In this document: piece by piece, positions 23,901 through 35,800 of the stretch | Layout of the letters: each line of letters starts with the position of its first letter | Numbering within the stretch: the first letter of the stretch is position 1 | From: Marthasterias glacialis | Taxonomy: Eukaryota > Echinodermata > Asteroidea > Forcipulatida > Asteriidae | Reading direction: 5' to 3' | Assembly (NCBI GenBank): GCA_911728455.2 | Contig: OU452233.1 | Location: 16,996,087-17,060,086, forward strand | Length of the DNA stretch: 64,000 nucleotides | The notes under the pieces: generated by a model | The model's input: only the letters and a program-made list of their open reading frames with translations | Database searches by the model: none | What the model was told of the DNA's origin: nothing | Program-made: the position numbers and the translations under genes

Positions 23901-23996
23901 TTCACACGATCTTCTTATTTTCTTCTCTGTTTAGGACTTGCCAAAATGAGCGGTGAGAAAGATACCACAAAGGATGAAGCACCCGGGAAGCAGTAA
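17954..23996 (+). CDS. Two-exon gene for an 80-residue hydrophilic protein
   Basis: Not recognised. Exon 1 is 17954-18134 (60 codons plus 1 base, donor GTAATG, ATG with A at -3 after GT). Exon 2 is 23935-23996 (2 bases plus 19 codons and TAA) behind a long pyrimidine tract ending TTTAG. The phase fits and gives 80 residues. The N-terminal half is rich in Ser, Glu, Gly, Pro and Thr and is probably disordered. The C-terminal third has a likely helix, MDPQLMEDYKKGLAKM, that spans the exon junction, followed by a charged tail ending APGKQ. There is no signal peptide or membrane segment. Reading through the donor instead would give a 75-residue version ending at 18181. The 5.8 kb intron is mostly repeats. 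A possible poly(A) signal is AATAAA at 24523-24528. Confidence 0.5.
18660..19160. repeat. Two tandem copies of a dispersed repeat
   Basis: 18690-18945 and 18950-19160 share GAAGAAA.GGGGCACATC, TGATTTAT.ATG.GGTA, CTTAAAATGTGAA, TAATTTCGACCA and GTATCTTGCCTGCC. An inverted relative is at 45885-46320 (GGCAGGCAAGATACTGCATG). In the intron of the 80-residue gene. Confidence 0.7.
19645..19822 (-). mobile_element. Family 1 SINE, minus strand, partial
   Basis: Reverse complement reads TCTTGGCCGAGTGGTTTGTG (box A), GGTTCGAGTCCCGGGCATG-like (box B) and AAGTGTCCTGGAGCAAGGCA, then a (GT)n run at 19643-19675. In the intron of the 80-residue gene. Confidence 0.75.
19823..22229. other. Part of the long intron of the 80-residue gene
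   Basis: Apart from the SINE-like copy at 20.86 kb, no gene or conserved frame is seen. 20650-20740 has GTCCGCCATATGGCTCTTTG and GTATGGCGGAC as an imperfect dyad. Confidence 0.4.
20862..21024 (+). mobile_element. Probable third SINE family
   Basis: GGTTGGCTCAGTGGTTTTCT (box A-like) and CAGTTCGAATCTCGGACTGG (box B), then GGATTGGGTTTTCAGTCCCT and GTGGGTTTTCCC ... CCCCCACG. Single copy in the window. Confidence 0.55.
22230..23236. repeat. Direct duplication (about 225 bp) flanking a nested inverted-repeat element
   Basis: 22230-22455 and 23003-23235 align in the same orientation (TAACCCTGG, ATACGATG.ATTGTA, CTCTGGTCGTT/GTCTGGTCGTT, GGCGCCCTYCAATG, TAGTGGTCT). Between them, TAGACTGGTCCCGGTCCCTA (22459) is inverted as TAGGGACCGGGAACCAGTCT (22953), and TATAGGGACCGGTAGC is inverted as CTACCGGTCCCTATA. 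Confidence 0.65.
22530..22573. repeat. Perfect 21-bp hairpin
   Basis: AATAAGCATATACCTGGCAG plus A, a 2-base loop (TT), then the exact reverse complement. Sits at the left part of the nested inverted-repeat element. Confidence 0.9.
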
Positions 23997-24411
23997 TGGT
24001 GAAAGTGGTGCCGGGTAGCCAGGGAACAAGACCTTGATCCTTAAAACACGGTGTCCTGATTGGTTCACAGGCATCAGTGTCTGGAATGTCGTTGGAGATT
24101 GTTACTGAATGTCATGCCATGGTGGGAAACTGCTCTCGATCGGCTGTTAGTCTTATTTTCTACAATTTAATTATATCAATAATTTGTATGTAAACTACAA
24201 ATATATACCGGGCGTTAGCATGAAGCAAGCCAAAGGTCTCGTAAAAAAGTTACGTTATTACATAAGAAAGATTTTGGTGCTAAATAAAATATGACAGGTG
24301 CTTTTCCAAGCATTGATTTCGTGCCAGAATATGAAAGGTCCTTTGAGAACAATTCAGTAAAGCAGTTAATTGGGACTTTGTGTACTGACTCAAAAATAGA
24401 GCAGGACCCGG

Positions 24412-24720
24412 AATCCGTGTCAACAGGCCTTATTTTTTTTTTACTGCAAGAGGGCGCCCTCTTTGGTAGATTGGGGTCAAACCATAGAAATAGTGTGATG
24501 AACCAGGAGCATTTAGAATCCTAATAAATCAGTTCATATTCAACCTTTGAGGTTTTGTTTTATTGACAGTTTTACAATGTAATCAGCGTAAGAAATTTGC
24601 TTGGAAAGTTTGTATTTTTGAACGTTTTAAAACTATTCGTGTACTTTCAAAACGGAATTAGTATTGCGCCCTCTTGATGTCAAAAATACGGCCTATTCTG
24701 ACCCCAGGGATTGTAGAGTG
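24412..24720. repeat. Repeat shared with the scramblase 3' region
   Basis: TACTGCAAGAGGGCGCCCTC, then AATAGTGTG.T.AACCAG, TTTACAATGTAATCAG.GTAAG and ATTAGTATTG.GCCC also occur at 50411-50680 in the same order and orientation. Confidence 0.8.
24523..24528 (+). terminator. Candidate poly(A) signal of the 80-residue gene
   Basis: AATAAA about 530 bases after the stop at 23996, inside the same repeat that supplies the scramblase signal at 50.5 kb. There could be a nearer signal in the AT-rich region around 24.17-24.29 kb (AATAAAATATG at 24281). Confidence 0.35.
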
Positions 24721-25147
24721 CAGTATACGCGCCGTTTTTCAAAGCTGTTTGACCTTTGTATGCTTGTTGGTTGGGCGGCTTATCTTATGTTGGCATTTAT
24801 AGGGTTCGGTCAGCATTGCTATTCTTTCTACTTTATTAATCTGATTTCAGCAAAATTGTTATTAGACTGAACAGTCTGTGAAATTCTAAACCATATGTAG
24901 GTGGCACCTTGTCCTACTTCGCTCCAAGGGCCAATGGTCGTGTATTGGTTAAAGTCCACACTGTCCTCCTCTGCTGGTCCATTGAAAAACAACTCATTAG
25001 ATTGCCCTTTTGGGTATACCCTTTGTTTTGTAAATCTTCTCTCTTTGTAAGTAAACGCATTAAACAAAGCAGGTCTGGGGAACTGGGGTACGTAGGTCGA
25101 GCCCTCCAAGACCTCACCCCCTTGGACGTACCACAAGCCTCATCTGA

Positions 25148-25290
25148 CAATAGACCGATCCATTAAGCTCCGCCCACTGTGCTGATGCACTGTACGCACT
25201 AACGGGGTTTGTCGGACTTTTGGTTGCGCAATCACGTCCGTGATTGGTCGACACAGCAAGGGCGGGGCTTAATGTATCGGTCTATACCAC
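25148..25290. mobile_element. Short MITE-like inverted-repeat element
   Basis: TAGACCGATCCATTAAGCTC at the left pairs with the reverse complement of GGGGCTTAATGTATCGGTCT at the right (about 27 bases, one or two mismatches). 140 bases long. Confidence 0.7.
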
Positions 25291-25913
25291 TCATGCGTAA
25301 ATGCAGGGGTTTACATTCCGTCAGTAAGCTCAAAATGAAAACCATTTGACCTTTACCTCGTCGTTAAACGTGTTGAGAAACATTATCCTTTGTTTATTGA
25401 AATGTTTATTATCATTAAACACTTATTAAAACAATGTTGTAATGTAACTTCTGAAGTCTCTGTTCGGCTTGTTAAAACCTTATTCTTAAACAGTTTTATG
25501 AATTCAAAGTTTCAACGTGGTATGGTTATAATGGAGTGCAAAATATTGGAATGAAGACATTGCATAAACAGCACGTCGTGTGCCCGGCAAAGAGAAGGCA
25601 AAAAAGATTGTGTAAAATTGTGGGGTTTTTTTTCACGTGTAGAGAACTGGGTGTAAAATTGAAATGTTTCCTGGTCATTCAGTAGTCATTGGTGGAAATT
25701 AGAAAATTTCCGGGAATAATCAGCGGCGTACCTAGGGTAATTTTTTTTCACACTTTGCTTAGCAACTAAGAGTGATTCGCTGTTAAGATCAATCTTAGCT
25801 CTTTGTGCAATCGAGCCCTGGTCACCTCTTCCTGTTTACGGAAGATTTGACATCTATTAATAAAAATAACAACTGGATTTATATAGCGCCAAATTGCCAA
25901 AGGGTTCAAGGCA

Positions 25914-26156
25914 CTTAAAGGGGCCGTGTCGTCATGAGCACAGCGAGTCTGTGGCTAGACTGAATTATGACCCCCTAATCTGTTATTGCACGCACACGCG
26001 CGCCAGTGGTGGTCACATCAAAGAATAATAATGACGGCGCCCTTTGTGATATGACGGTCGAGGTGGGCGCGTGCAGTAACTGGGTGATTGAGAGTCCATG
26101 TTTCTGGGCCCAGAAACAGGCAGACTACGATCGTGACGACACAGCCCCTTTAAGAT
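25914..26156. mobile_element. MITE-like element, TTAAAGGGGC...GTCGTCA family, full length
   Basis: AAAGGGGCCGTGTCGTCATG and CGTGACGACACAGCCCCTTT are terminal inverted repeats of about 20 bases. Also has an internal dyad around GCACGCACACGCGCGCC / GGGCGCGTGCAGTAAC. Confidence 0.75.
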
Positions 26157-26805
26157 GCAAACAGGAAAAGACATAAATACAAGGAGGAAACAAACCAGCT
26201 AAGATTGAGGGTAGAGATGGGTCTTGAGAGCAGCTTTAAATGACCGAAGACAGGGGTTAGAAATCCTAATTGGATGGGGAAGGCTAATCTATCAATAATA
26301 TTGAAGCTAATTATGGTGTGAACCCATTATTTTGAAATAATTATTGTCATTCATTGCTTTGTACGGAAACAGAGCTCGATCGCAACAAAAATTCTTTTTT
26401 GCAACTTTGGTTTAAAATGATGAGAGCTAACTAACAATTTATCATATTATTACCATATCGTGTGCGTACTTTTTGTAATTGTGCGCATTGCGCCGATCAG
26501 CAGTACAGACATTTCCATCAAAGCATAGCTGCATCCTGAGCAAGAATTTGTGCAAGCTATCAGCCCATCCCAGCAGTCTTGGTTGAGACCGGTGAGGCCG
26601 TGCGAAATGAACAGGATTCCAGAGTCTGTGGTCGATGGTTGATAAACAAGAGGGCGCTATTTCGAAAACACATCACAGACTTAGAAACCAAGTCTATTTT
26701 TCATAAAATCCGTAGCTGCTCACGAGTTAAAATATGCAAACGCGATTTCTCTATCAACGGAAACGCAGTTCATTTGATTTCACAGTCTGAAAAGAACTGA
26801 AGAGC

Positions 26806-29800
26806 ATGTTGGGAACCGTTACTGAACAGCCCCGTCCATCACCACCACCACCGGAGGCAACCGAATTGCACCGGACGGATGCACGGGTTACGGACCGTGG
26901 AGTGGAGAGGTTGGACGGCGGCGGTGGCGACACGATTCACGCTGACCTGGAGGTTTTGAAGCACACTGATAGAGTGACGGTACAGCAGACCGTGGAAACT
27001 GTTGGTAAGCTCTTTCGAATGTAGGCTCCTTTTTAATTTTAAATGTATTTGAAACTTGAATGTATTCAAGGCCAGTCATGTGGGTCCGCAAACATTTAGG
27101 CCGGCGACCTTCAGACAAACCTTCCCGCACTTAACTTCAACCTACCCGCCGATTGCCTGCCGATTGAAACCCCGGCCCTGCATGCTCCCAGTGGCGGCGC
27201 TACGTGAGGTGGGTATTTTTGTGCCCCCCCACAATTTTCCCCCAGTTCCTGCCCCAATTAGTCGCCTGTGCCCCGAAATTGAGTTTAACTGCTTTTCAGC
27301 AGTAAAAAATTACACTATATTTGTGTTTGACCCCCCGTAAAGTTAAGCTTGCCCCACTCTTGCCCCCCCCCCCGATTAACAGATCTGGTGCTGCCGCTGC
27401 ATGCCCCAGAGGTACGTGCCATTGAAATCAAGCTGATCTCATCAGGAGTAATTATCCATATAAGCAGTTTTCATTATTATATTTATGGGTAATTGCATTA
27501 AACTGATAAAAGATTTTAAAATAGATATTGTAAAGCAATCTTTGTTGCTGACGGACAATCGAAAATGTTTTTTGTTGCGCTTCTTAAAAAAAGTTTTGCA
27601 GCCCACGGGGGGGGGGGGGGGGACGGGGTCGCGACCCACAATAGTGAGCGGTACCTTGTATTAGAGCCAGCTTTCAAAATTCTATATGAGCCTTTTTTCT
27701 TAAACGATATTAAGATTATTAAAAGCATTACCTCAATTTTGGGTAGTTTATTTATTTATTTTTTTCTTTTATTTGGACGTGTTTGCGCGATATATGAAAA
27801 ATTGCAACTGAGTCTTTGACTCAATATACAGCACACATGGTTATATGGACAATAATTACTAATTTTGAAGTGATAAATGAATAACAAAACTGTGGTCTTT
27901 TGCACCTTTTATCAGGAAATGTTTCTCTATTATTGGAAGGTTTATGAAGAATTGGAATTTCGTGCACGCTTCATATCAGGCTTATATTGATTGAAGCAAT
28001 TGAAATAAGCAACTTGATGGTTCTTCAATTGCTGTTTTCTCGACTTCGACAATTAGACATACATTTTTGTTTTGAGAAACAGTGTGAAGAACTTCACAAT
28101 CGATGAGCGTTCAGGCTGCAACTTGTCCTTTCAATCATTCTTCTTGATAATTACCAATCTGTTACTTTGCTTTCGTTGTTTTTGTTCACCTTTTGTTTTG
28201 AACCCAAATTGATCTATTGTTCAATAAAAGTGAAGTGGAGATGGGTACAATTCAATTAACAAAAGAAAAAAAACACCTCTGAGCCCCAACATTCCTGAGC
28301 TTGGATAGCTGTTGTTGTAGAGATACATTGTTTACACACCACTTCATACCGTTGGTTTAGGTGAATAAACCCTGCGTGTTTACACATTTCCCATTCAAAA
28401 AAAGCTGTACTTGCGAGGGATAGTCCAGATGACCTAAATAGGAAAATCTGGCTCCCACATATTCGTATATTACGGGACATGAGTTCTGAAAGATTTGATT
28501 GTGTTGCTGAAAGGGTGGTCGTCAACGAAGCTCTAAATTTGTCATAAAATTTCCAATAATTTCTTTTGTTTCAATCAACATTGTAAGATTCGCATAATAT
28601 CCTGAACAAGAATACCAATATATCTCTCCAGTTGAACTAAAATTTAGTACTAATTAATTTGAAGGGGGGTGTAATAAATTAAATTTTGCGTTCATAATTC
28701 CTAAAGAAGAAAGATTCGTCTTTGTTTAAAAAGAAATGTGTTTTACAAGTATTTTATATTTATATTCTTTTCGTAGGAGCTGGCTGTGACGTCACTAATA
28801 CCTACATTTTGACAACAGATAAGGGAGAGCAGCTGTTTCTTGCAATTGAAGGTGAGTTTGTAAAGCTGCTCTAGCGAAATAAGTGTACAACAACAATGTC
28901 GATAACAACTGAAACAAAGACTTTATTTACCATTTACATAAACAAAAGCGTGCGGGGGTTATAATGCGTGTCGTGGCCGAGCGGTTTAACGCATCGAACT
29001 CACGTTCTGGTGGCTAACTAATTAGGGAGTGGGTTCGAATCCCGGTCATGACGGTTGTGTCCTTGAGCAAGACACTTTACTATAATTGCTTCTCTTCACC
29101 CAGGGGTAAATGGGTACCTGTGAGGGTAGAACTGGTGCTTGTGATTGATTTAGCTTGGGGCGCTACATACTTGACAGCATAGGCTGCATGCTCCCCAAGG
29201 AGCTGAGATGGGTTAAGGAATGAAATAAATGGCCCAATGACCAGGTGTAATAATGTTGGGGCGCCATGAGCGTCATTGAGTGACAGATTTGAGCGCTATA
29301 TAAGACGCCACAATTGCTATAATTATTATTATTCATAATAAATGCAAAGGTAACCTCTGTCTAAAAGTCAAAGTTGCTTTAAAAAAAATTATTTGAAACT
29401 TCGTATGGTGTAGAAAGTAAGTAGTAGGTTTACGTCTAAGTGAAACTGTGAAACGTGCGCGTAATAACTTGGTTATTCCATTTACTGCTATAGTCATGAC
29501 GACGCAGCCCCTTTAAATTCACTTAATGCACGAAATAAAAAACCTACTGGGTTCTTCAAGTTCCTTTTTTAATTTTTGTTTTCTTTCTATCGTTTATGTT
29601 AAGATCACATACTTCCGTTAGGGAGATACATTTCTAGCACATTCATATGAAACAATGACTACGCGGTGTCAACCAACAATGATTCATCACTTTTTCAATG
29701 TACTTTTTTTGAGGATGTCTACAGTATCGTTACCTGTTATTTAAACACAAAAACTTAAAATATTAACAATTTAGCAGCAGTCACAAATTCCATAGTGCAT

Positions 29801-32800
29801 ACCAGTATGAATACAGTATGAAGTTCTGTTAAACTTCAATTGTAACGTTTGAAGTTTTAATAAGACAAGTAAATTTTGCTTTTGTTTTTCTTATAGAAAC
29901 GTCATGTTGTTCCAGATTTTGGTGCGGCCCAGCCCGGTCTTTCCGCATCTCCCTCCGGAATCAGAACAGCGATGACGCCATCGTGTTCGTCCGTCCAATA
30001 CGATGTGATGCTTGCTGCTGCCCGTGTTGTATGATGAGACTTATGGTCCAGACTCCAGTCGGTGACGTCATAGGTTACGTCAAACAAACGTAAGATCTTC
30101 GACATCGATAAATCATCTTGGTTTCCTCACGCGCTCAAATCAACGTAACGGTTACCAGAGCGAGGTTGGGAGGAGATTAGGCTGGTCTTTTTGTTGTTGT
30201 TATGAATACCGTATCAGTATATACATGTTTACCACTTGCATTCAGGCAACTTGACCTACTTTATTATGTGCAAAGCGATCATTGTTGGGAAGAGTTCAAA
30301 TGCACTTCAACTTTCAACTAATATATTGTACTTCGACCTTAAATGAATAAAATCAGTAATATTATGACAGGTAATGGATGATTAACCTGCCAAATTATTG
30401 AAATTATTATTATTTGAAACTCCAGCTCAACATTGGTAATTTGACTGTAAATACTTCCATTCTTTGAACAAATCAAGATAATTTGTAATAACCAACCTGT
30501 AAAAATGTCAGCTCATTTCGTTGTTTCATTTGCGGGGAAAAAGGTAAAAATACATTCATCCCTTTTGTACGCATTCTTACAGGCAGCGTTTTCGTCTCAC
30601 TGAGGAGAGAAAACTAATTTTGGATTTTATTTTATTTATTATTTAAAAACAATAAATATTTAAAGGAAAGTTTTCTACCATAGTTATCTTTATACCATGT
30701 AAGGTACATGTAAATGTCTGAGCATTATTTTATGTTTTTCTTCTTACCGATGTTGAGCTGGGGCTTTAACCGCAAGCGCGCACGTGGGCAGTATCTGGGT
30801 GAGAGTTCATCTTTCCGTGCACAAACCACAGGCCTGCTATAACCATGACGACACATCCCCTTTAAGGGATATTTCCGCTATGCTACCATCTGATTCGATC
30901 ACATACAATTTTCCCCCATCAAGCAGTTGGAGTCTTTTTGGCGTTGTGTTGAAGATCGATGACGCGGATAAGAATCCTTTGATGTCACTTCGGACGCCTT
31001 GCTGTCCATGCCGGTGCTTCAGAGACATCGAAGTACAGGTACAGCATGCCAAAAACACTCTGCATGGTTTATTACTTTAATGTTTGACACCGTCTCACAC
31101 CATGGTCGTGTCGATGATACGGTGGATTTGCTATGGCATCCCGGATAAATATGAATTAATCATGCTATCAGGTACAGTTTGCAAACTTCCATCCCGTCTT
31201 ACCAAAGCTGAAGAAGGTACTTTTTGCAAACCATTTACTAGGAGTAGAGATTCTAAACGTATAGAGTTATATACATTAACAAGAATGGGGAGACCATAGA
31301 CGAAAACAATATGAAGAAACCTGTTTAGTTTATGAGTGTCTTGAAAGCTAGGTTGTTTAGATAATAACTAAATAATGAAATAAAAGACTTGTGAACTATT
31401 CCTGAATGTTTTGACGTGTAGTGTCCAAACGGCGTTGTACACCGGACTGAAGTTCTGATGACCGAGTCACCAGAGGTTGCGGTTCGACTCCCGTCACGGC
31501 ATTTGAGCAAGATACTTTAGTGTGATTGATTGTTATTCACCAACCGTTTTATTTTCTTCTTTTTTTCTTCTTTCTGTGACTGACTGACAACTTGTTGCCC
31601 AATGGGTCGCCGGGGCTGCATAGTCCCAAGGAGTCGAGACGTTTCGGGGTGTTTATAATTACAGTGTTAGGGATTTTGATGGTTTGAAAGTGTCCATTGT
31701 TATATCGGCAGGTAGAGTGCATCGGGAACGATGGAGTAGGGTTGATTCGCAAGCAGTGGGGATCGAGGAAACAAGATGTGAACATGGACCACGAGACGTT
31801 TAATATAGACTGTGAGTTAGATTGGTTGTCAGCTTTATATTAACGTCGTATTAAATTTGTTGGGTTGTTGTGCATTTTTTTAATCCAGTTGCTACCGATG
31901 CTTTATCCCACGAAGCAAGTTTTCAGAAAAGTATTTTTTTGGCACTATTTGCCACTTCCAAACACCTCTTATTCATTGTTTTGTTCCTTCATTTTGTCAC
32001 ATTCAAGTGTTTCGATGCTATGCATTGTAGAAACAGGTAGGCCATGAGTTAAATCTGACGAGTACGTCATGTAACTAGTATCAGTTCAAACAGGCTGTGG
32101 CTTTATTTTACTACCAACTTAAATTGTTTGATGACCATTTTTGGGTCGGTCTTTTTCATTTTTTCCCCTAGTTCCTCCTGGTCTGGATACGAAGAGTAGA
32201 GTACTTCTGATTGGTGCAGCCTTCCTCATGGTAAGAATAAAACTCATTAGGAAGAGTCTATAACTCTTATTGATAATATCAATATCAAGTGACAAACCAC
32301 AAGGGAACTGACTGGGCAGTTGTAAATCAATTTTGGGTGAACACGGAAACATTTAAAAAGAAAACGGGGTTTGAACTTACGACCTCCGGGCTTACGAGCC
32401 AGTGTTCTACCAACTGAGCTATCCAGCCCTAATGTTGGCGGTCTTCCTATTAATCAATACCTTCGGTATACGAGAGCATCGCTATACGAGAGCATCGGCA
32501 CGGACTCGGATGTTGCTGGTTCAAATCCCGTTCTAGCCGATGTGTCCTTTTTACCCCCAAATCTCTTTTCAAAATGATAAACAAGACTCAAGATTTGAAA
32601 TGAGAATTAGATACAATGTAACAGATAATGGTTGCAGAATTGTTCTCCCTCGTGGTTTTCAAGGCACACTTTCCTTGTTAACCTCTGAATTTTATTATGG
32701 TGTGAGACTACATTACAGGGTCGACCAAGATGTTTGTTATTTTAAGTGATCCGTAAAATAATTGGCGCAATCATTATGAATGGATGAGTTCGCGTTACAG

Positions 32801-35800
32801 TTGCACGGAACAGACCGCGCTCGGGCTTCGAACTGTAATTTTGGAGAAAATATTTGGTTCCCACGTAAACCGCTTTAAGGTGTTAAGGAAACAAAAACGC
32901 GCACTTAATTGGATCGCAACGTTCGAATACGCGCGACTTACATAGCCCATGTACCTGATATACCACGCCCACTACGAGCCCGCCCCAATGCTCCTATATA
33001 ATAACACAACCTTTCTCTCTTCGGAAGTACCCCCACCAATAAAATCCTCTCAATACCGGGAAACTTTTGAACAATAGGTAGCAGATTTACCAGGTAGCCT
33101 AAATTGTCCTTTACGTAGTTATGAGCGTAGTTATGAGTCTGTTGCCACCTAGCGTCCACAAAAGTCACCAATTCCTGAGAATTATTCCCAGAACACAGTG
33201 AAGACACTTTGGAGAGGGGTGGGGGAGGGTGGGGGGAGGGGGGGGTCACCATTGCACATATCGATCATCAGATGCTGATGTCCTTCAGGGTCTCTCCCTA
33301 TGTGTGGGTTCGTTTCTTACATTTAACACTTGACATTTACCTCGCCATCTGTGCTGTTTCATGATTGTTTTTTATAGGTAAGATTAATAATAGCACAGGG
33401 ACACGTATGTAAACCTTAAAATGTCCTAATATAAATTGAATAGATACATGAAATAGTAAACGATCGGGGTCACGGAATTGAGGTTTTCTGTCATACAGAT
33501 TTGGTGTGTGGAGTAGATATTTGGGGCTAAGTTGATTGCAATTGTGGACATGACCGAAAACAATAGCAAAGGTCGCAATGAGGCGTAGATTTTAATCATT
33601 TTATTCGCCATTCTCGGCACCTGGTTTTTCATGAAATACAATGCTTGTTGTTGTATTAGACTGATAAATCTGATCTCATTGTAAACAATGATTCCGGTCT
33701 AACTTTTCCAGTGGGAAAAGCTGAGAAAAATTAATCCTGTTTTTTGGATTGGCCGTTGCTTGGCTTGAGGTTTGGTTTGTAGTACAAAAGAACATTTTTA
33801 TTTCACAATGTTGTGTAGAGAACAGTGTGAAACCAGTCAAGACGTTTGACTTCTCCCAAGAAATTGACTGTGGATTTACACCAGTCAAAATTATGTTTAG
33901 ATTTTGTTTTATCCTTGTTTTATCCTTGATTTAATGCCACTTTTTATGCTCCTTGATCCGATGGTCACTTATGTGATTCCATTGTGGTTATTTGTTTGTT
34001 TAAAATCTTGATTAGCGACAAATTGACATCTTAATCGATTGCAATCAGTGGATTTAGTATTTGAGTTCGATTTTGAGTAAGATATCAATTAATTAACAAT
34101 TCCAGAGGTTTCAGTTTTTCTTGATCTTCAAAATATACTTCTTAGTTCCTTACATGTGATAATAATGTCAACAGATGATTTTGTTGAGTATCTGGTTCTA
34201 TTCGGTGTGCATTGCTGGTGCTCCATTCCTATTGCTCCGGTATACCGACTAGATATTAAAATCGACGGGTCACTCTTTATACCCTTTCTTCCCAAGTCCG
34301 AATGCGCCTGTGATAAAAACTCAATTATATACACCCATACCTCACGGGAACCAACGAAAATGTACAGAGAGCAACCTGTGTGTGCTTCGATCAGAGAAAA
34401 CTGGGGAAAATATAGACCGTGTCCAAATTGATGGCTATGGCAGTGTCACTGGCTGGATCGCTGAAAAGATCTATTCCTCAACGTTGTCACTGCAGCCAAC
34501 AGAACAGTAGATGAAGTCACTTGATTCGGATGCGGCCTCAAGACCGCCATGTTGTTTGAATGTAGCACGTTCTGTCCAAGCCGGGATATCAAGCACATAA
34601 AGTGAGAACTGTACTTGAATTTCGCAACATGATGCATTTCAAAACAGAGCAAAACTCACTCGATGCTATCGTTAACATCAACTCCACCCCAATCATTGTC
34701 AGATCGGAGTTCACCTTGACTTCATCAAGTAACACTAGAGTTACTATGAAATCAAACTAAAACTACGTTAGATCGGGGTTATCATCACATTAACCCCAAG
34801 TAACGCCAGATGACAGAGTTACCATCACCTCAACCCACGTTAGATCAGGGTTATCATCACATTAACCCCAAGTAACGCCAGATGACAGAGTAACCATCAC
34901 CTCAACCCACGTTAGATCAGGGTTATCATCACATAAACCCCAAGTCACGCCAAATGACAGAGTTACCATCACCTCAACCCACGTTAGATTGGGGTTATCA
35001 TCACATAAACCCCAAGTAACGCCAGATGACATCAGAGTTACCATCAACTCGACCCACGTTAGATTATGATTAACATCACATCAATCCATCGTAACGCAAG
35101 ATAAGAGTTACTCCTCGGCCCTAAACGGCATACGATAGAGTCATTGTCACCTCGACCCCAAGTACCGCTAGATAAGAGTTACCATCCTATCAAGCCATGT
35201 TATGTCAGGGTTAACATCACATTAACCCATCGTAACGGTTGATAAGAGTTACTCATCCACCCTAAACGGCATACGATAGAGCCGTTGTCACCTCGACCCC
35301 AAGTAACGCCAGATAAGAATTACCATCACATCAAGCCACGTTATGTCAGGGTTATCATCACATAATAACCCATCATAACGGTTGATAAGAGTTATCTAAC
35401 ATGTTAGATTATGGTTATCAACTCACCACCACCAAGTATAAACGCAAGATTAGAGTTACTCCCCTAAACGGCATACGATTAGGGACACCATCACCTCGTC
35501 CCCAAACCGTACGATACAGTGATCATGACATATCGAAAGTAACGCTTGTCCGGTATTGCGAACTAACTGGCATTCAACCCCCTGTGCTTTGTCCGCACTC
35601 AGATACCACACGAAACGTACGTGCGTTTTTGGATTGGGGCAGATTTCACGGAGCTACTCACGCGCACACAAAATTGCTAACCACTAAAGGATTTGCTAAG
35701 CAAGGACAGGGTACCAGGCATTTTTTCAAGTGGCTAGCCTGGTTCCCTGCATTTTTATTGCTTAGAAAATCGATGTACTTGGCAATATCGTCTGCTCGTG

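Larger units (their letters stand above)
24721..26805. other. Intergenic, 80-residue gene to scramblase
   Basis: Two MITE-like elements (25.15 and 25.91 kb) and a GCTTAGCAACTAAG remnant at 25759. TATATAGCGCCAAATTGCC at 25881 resembles a CR1/L2 3' tail. No coding exon seen. Confidence 0.45.

Noticed and set aside
34156..34510. Candidate scramblase terminal exon and overlapping frames at 34.1-34.5 kb
   Set aside because: DFVEYL looks like DFMFFE but is out of phase with exon 6. The in-phase frames lack the motif, while 50312 has NYMFFE in phase with a better acceptor.
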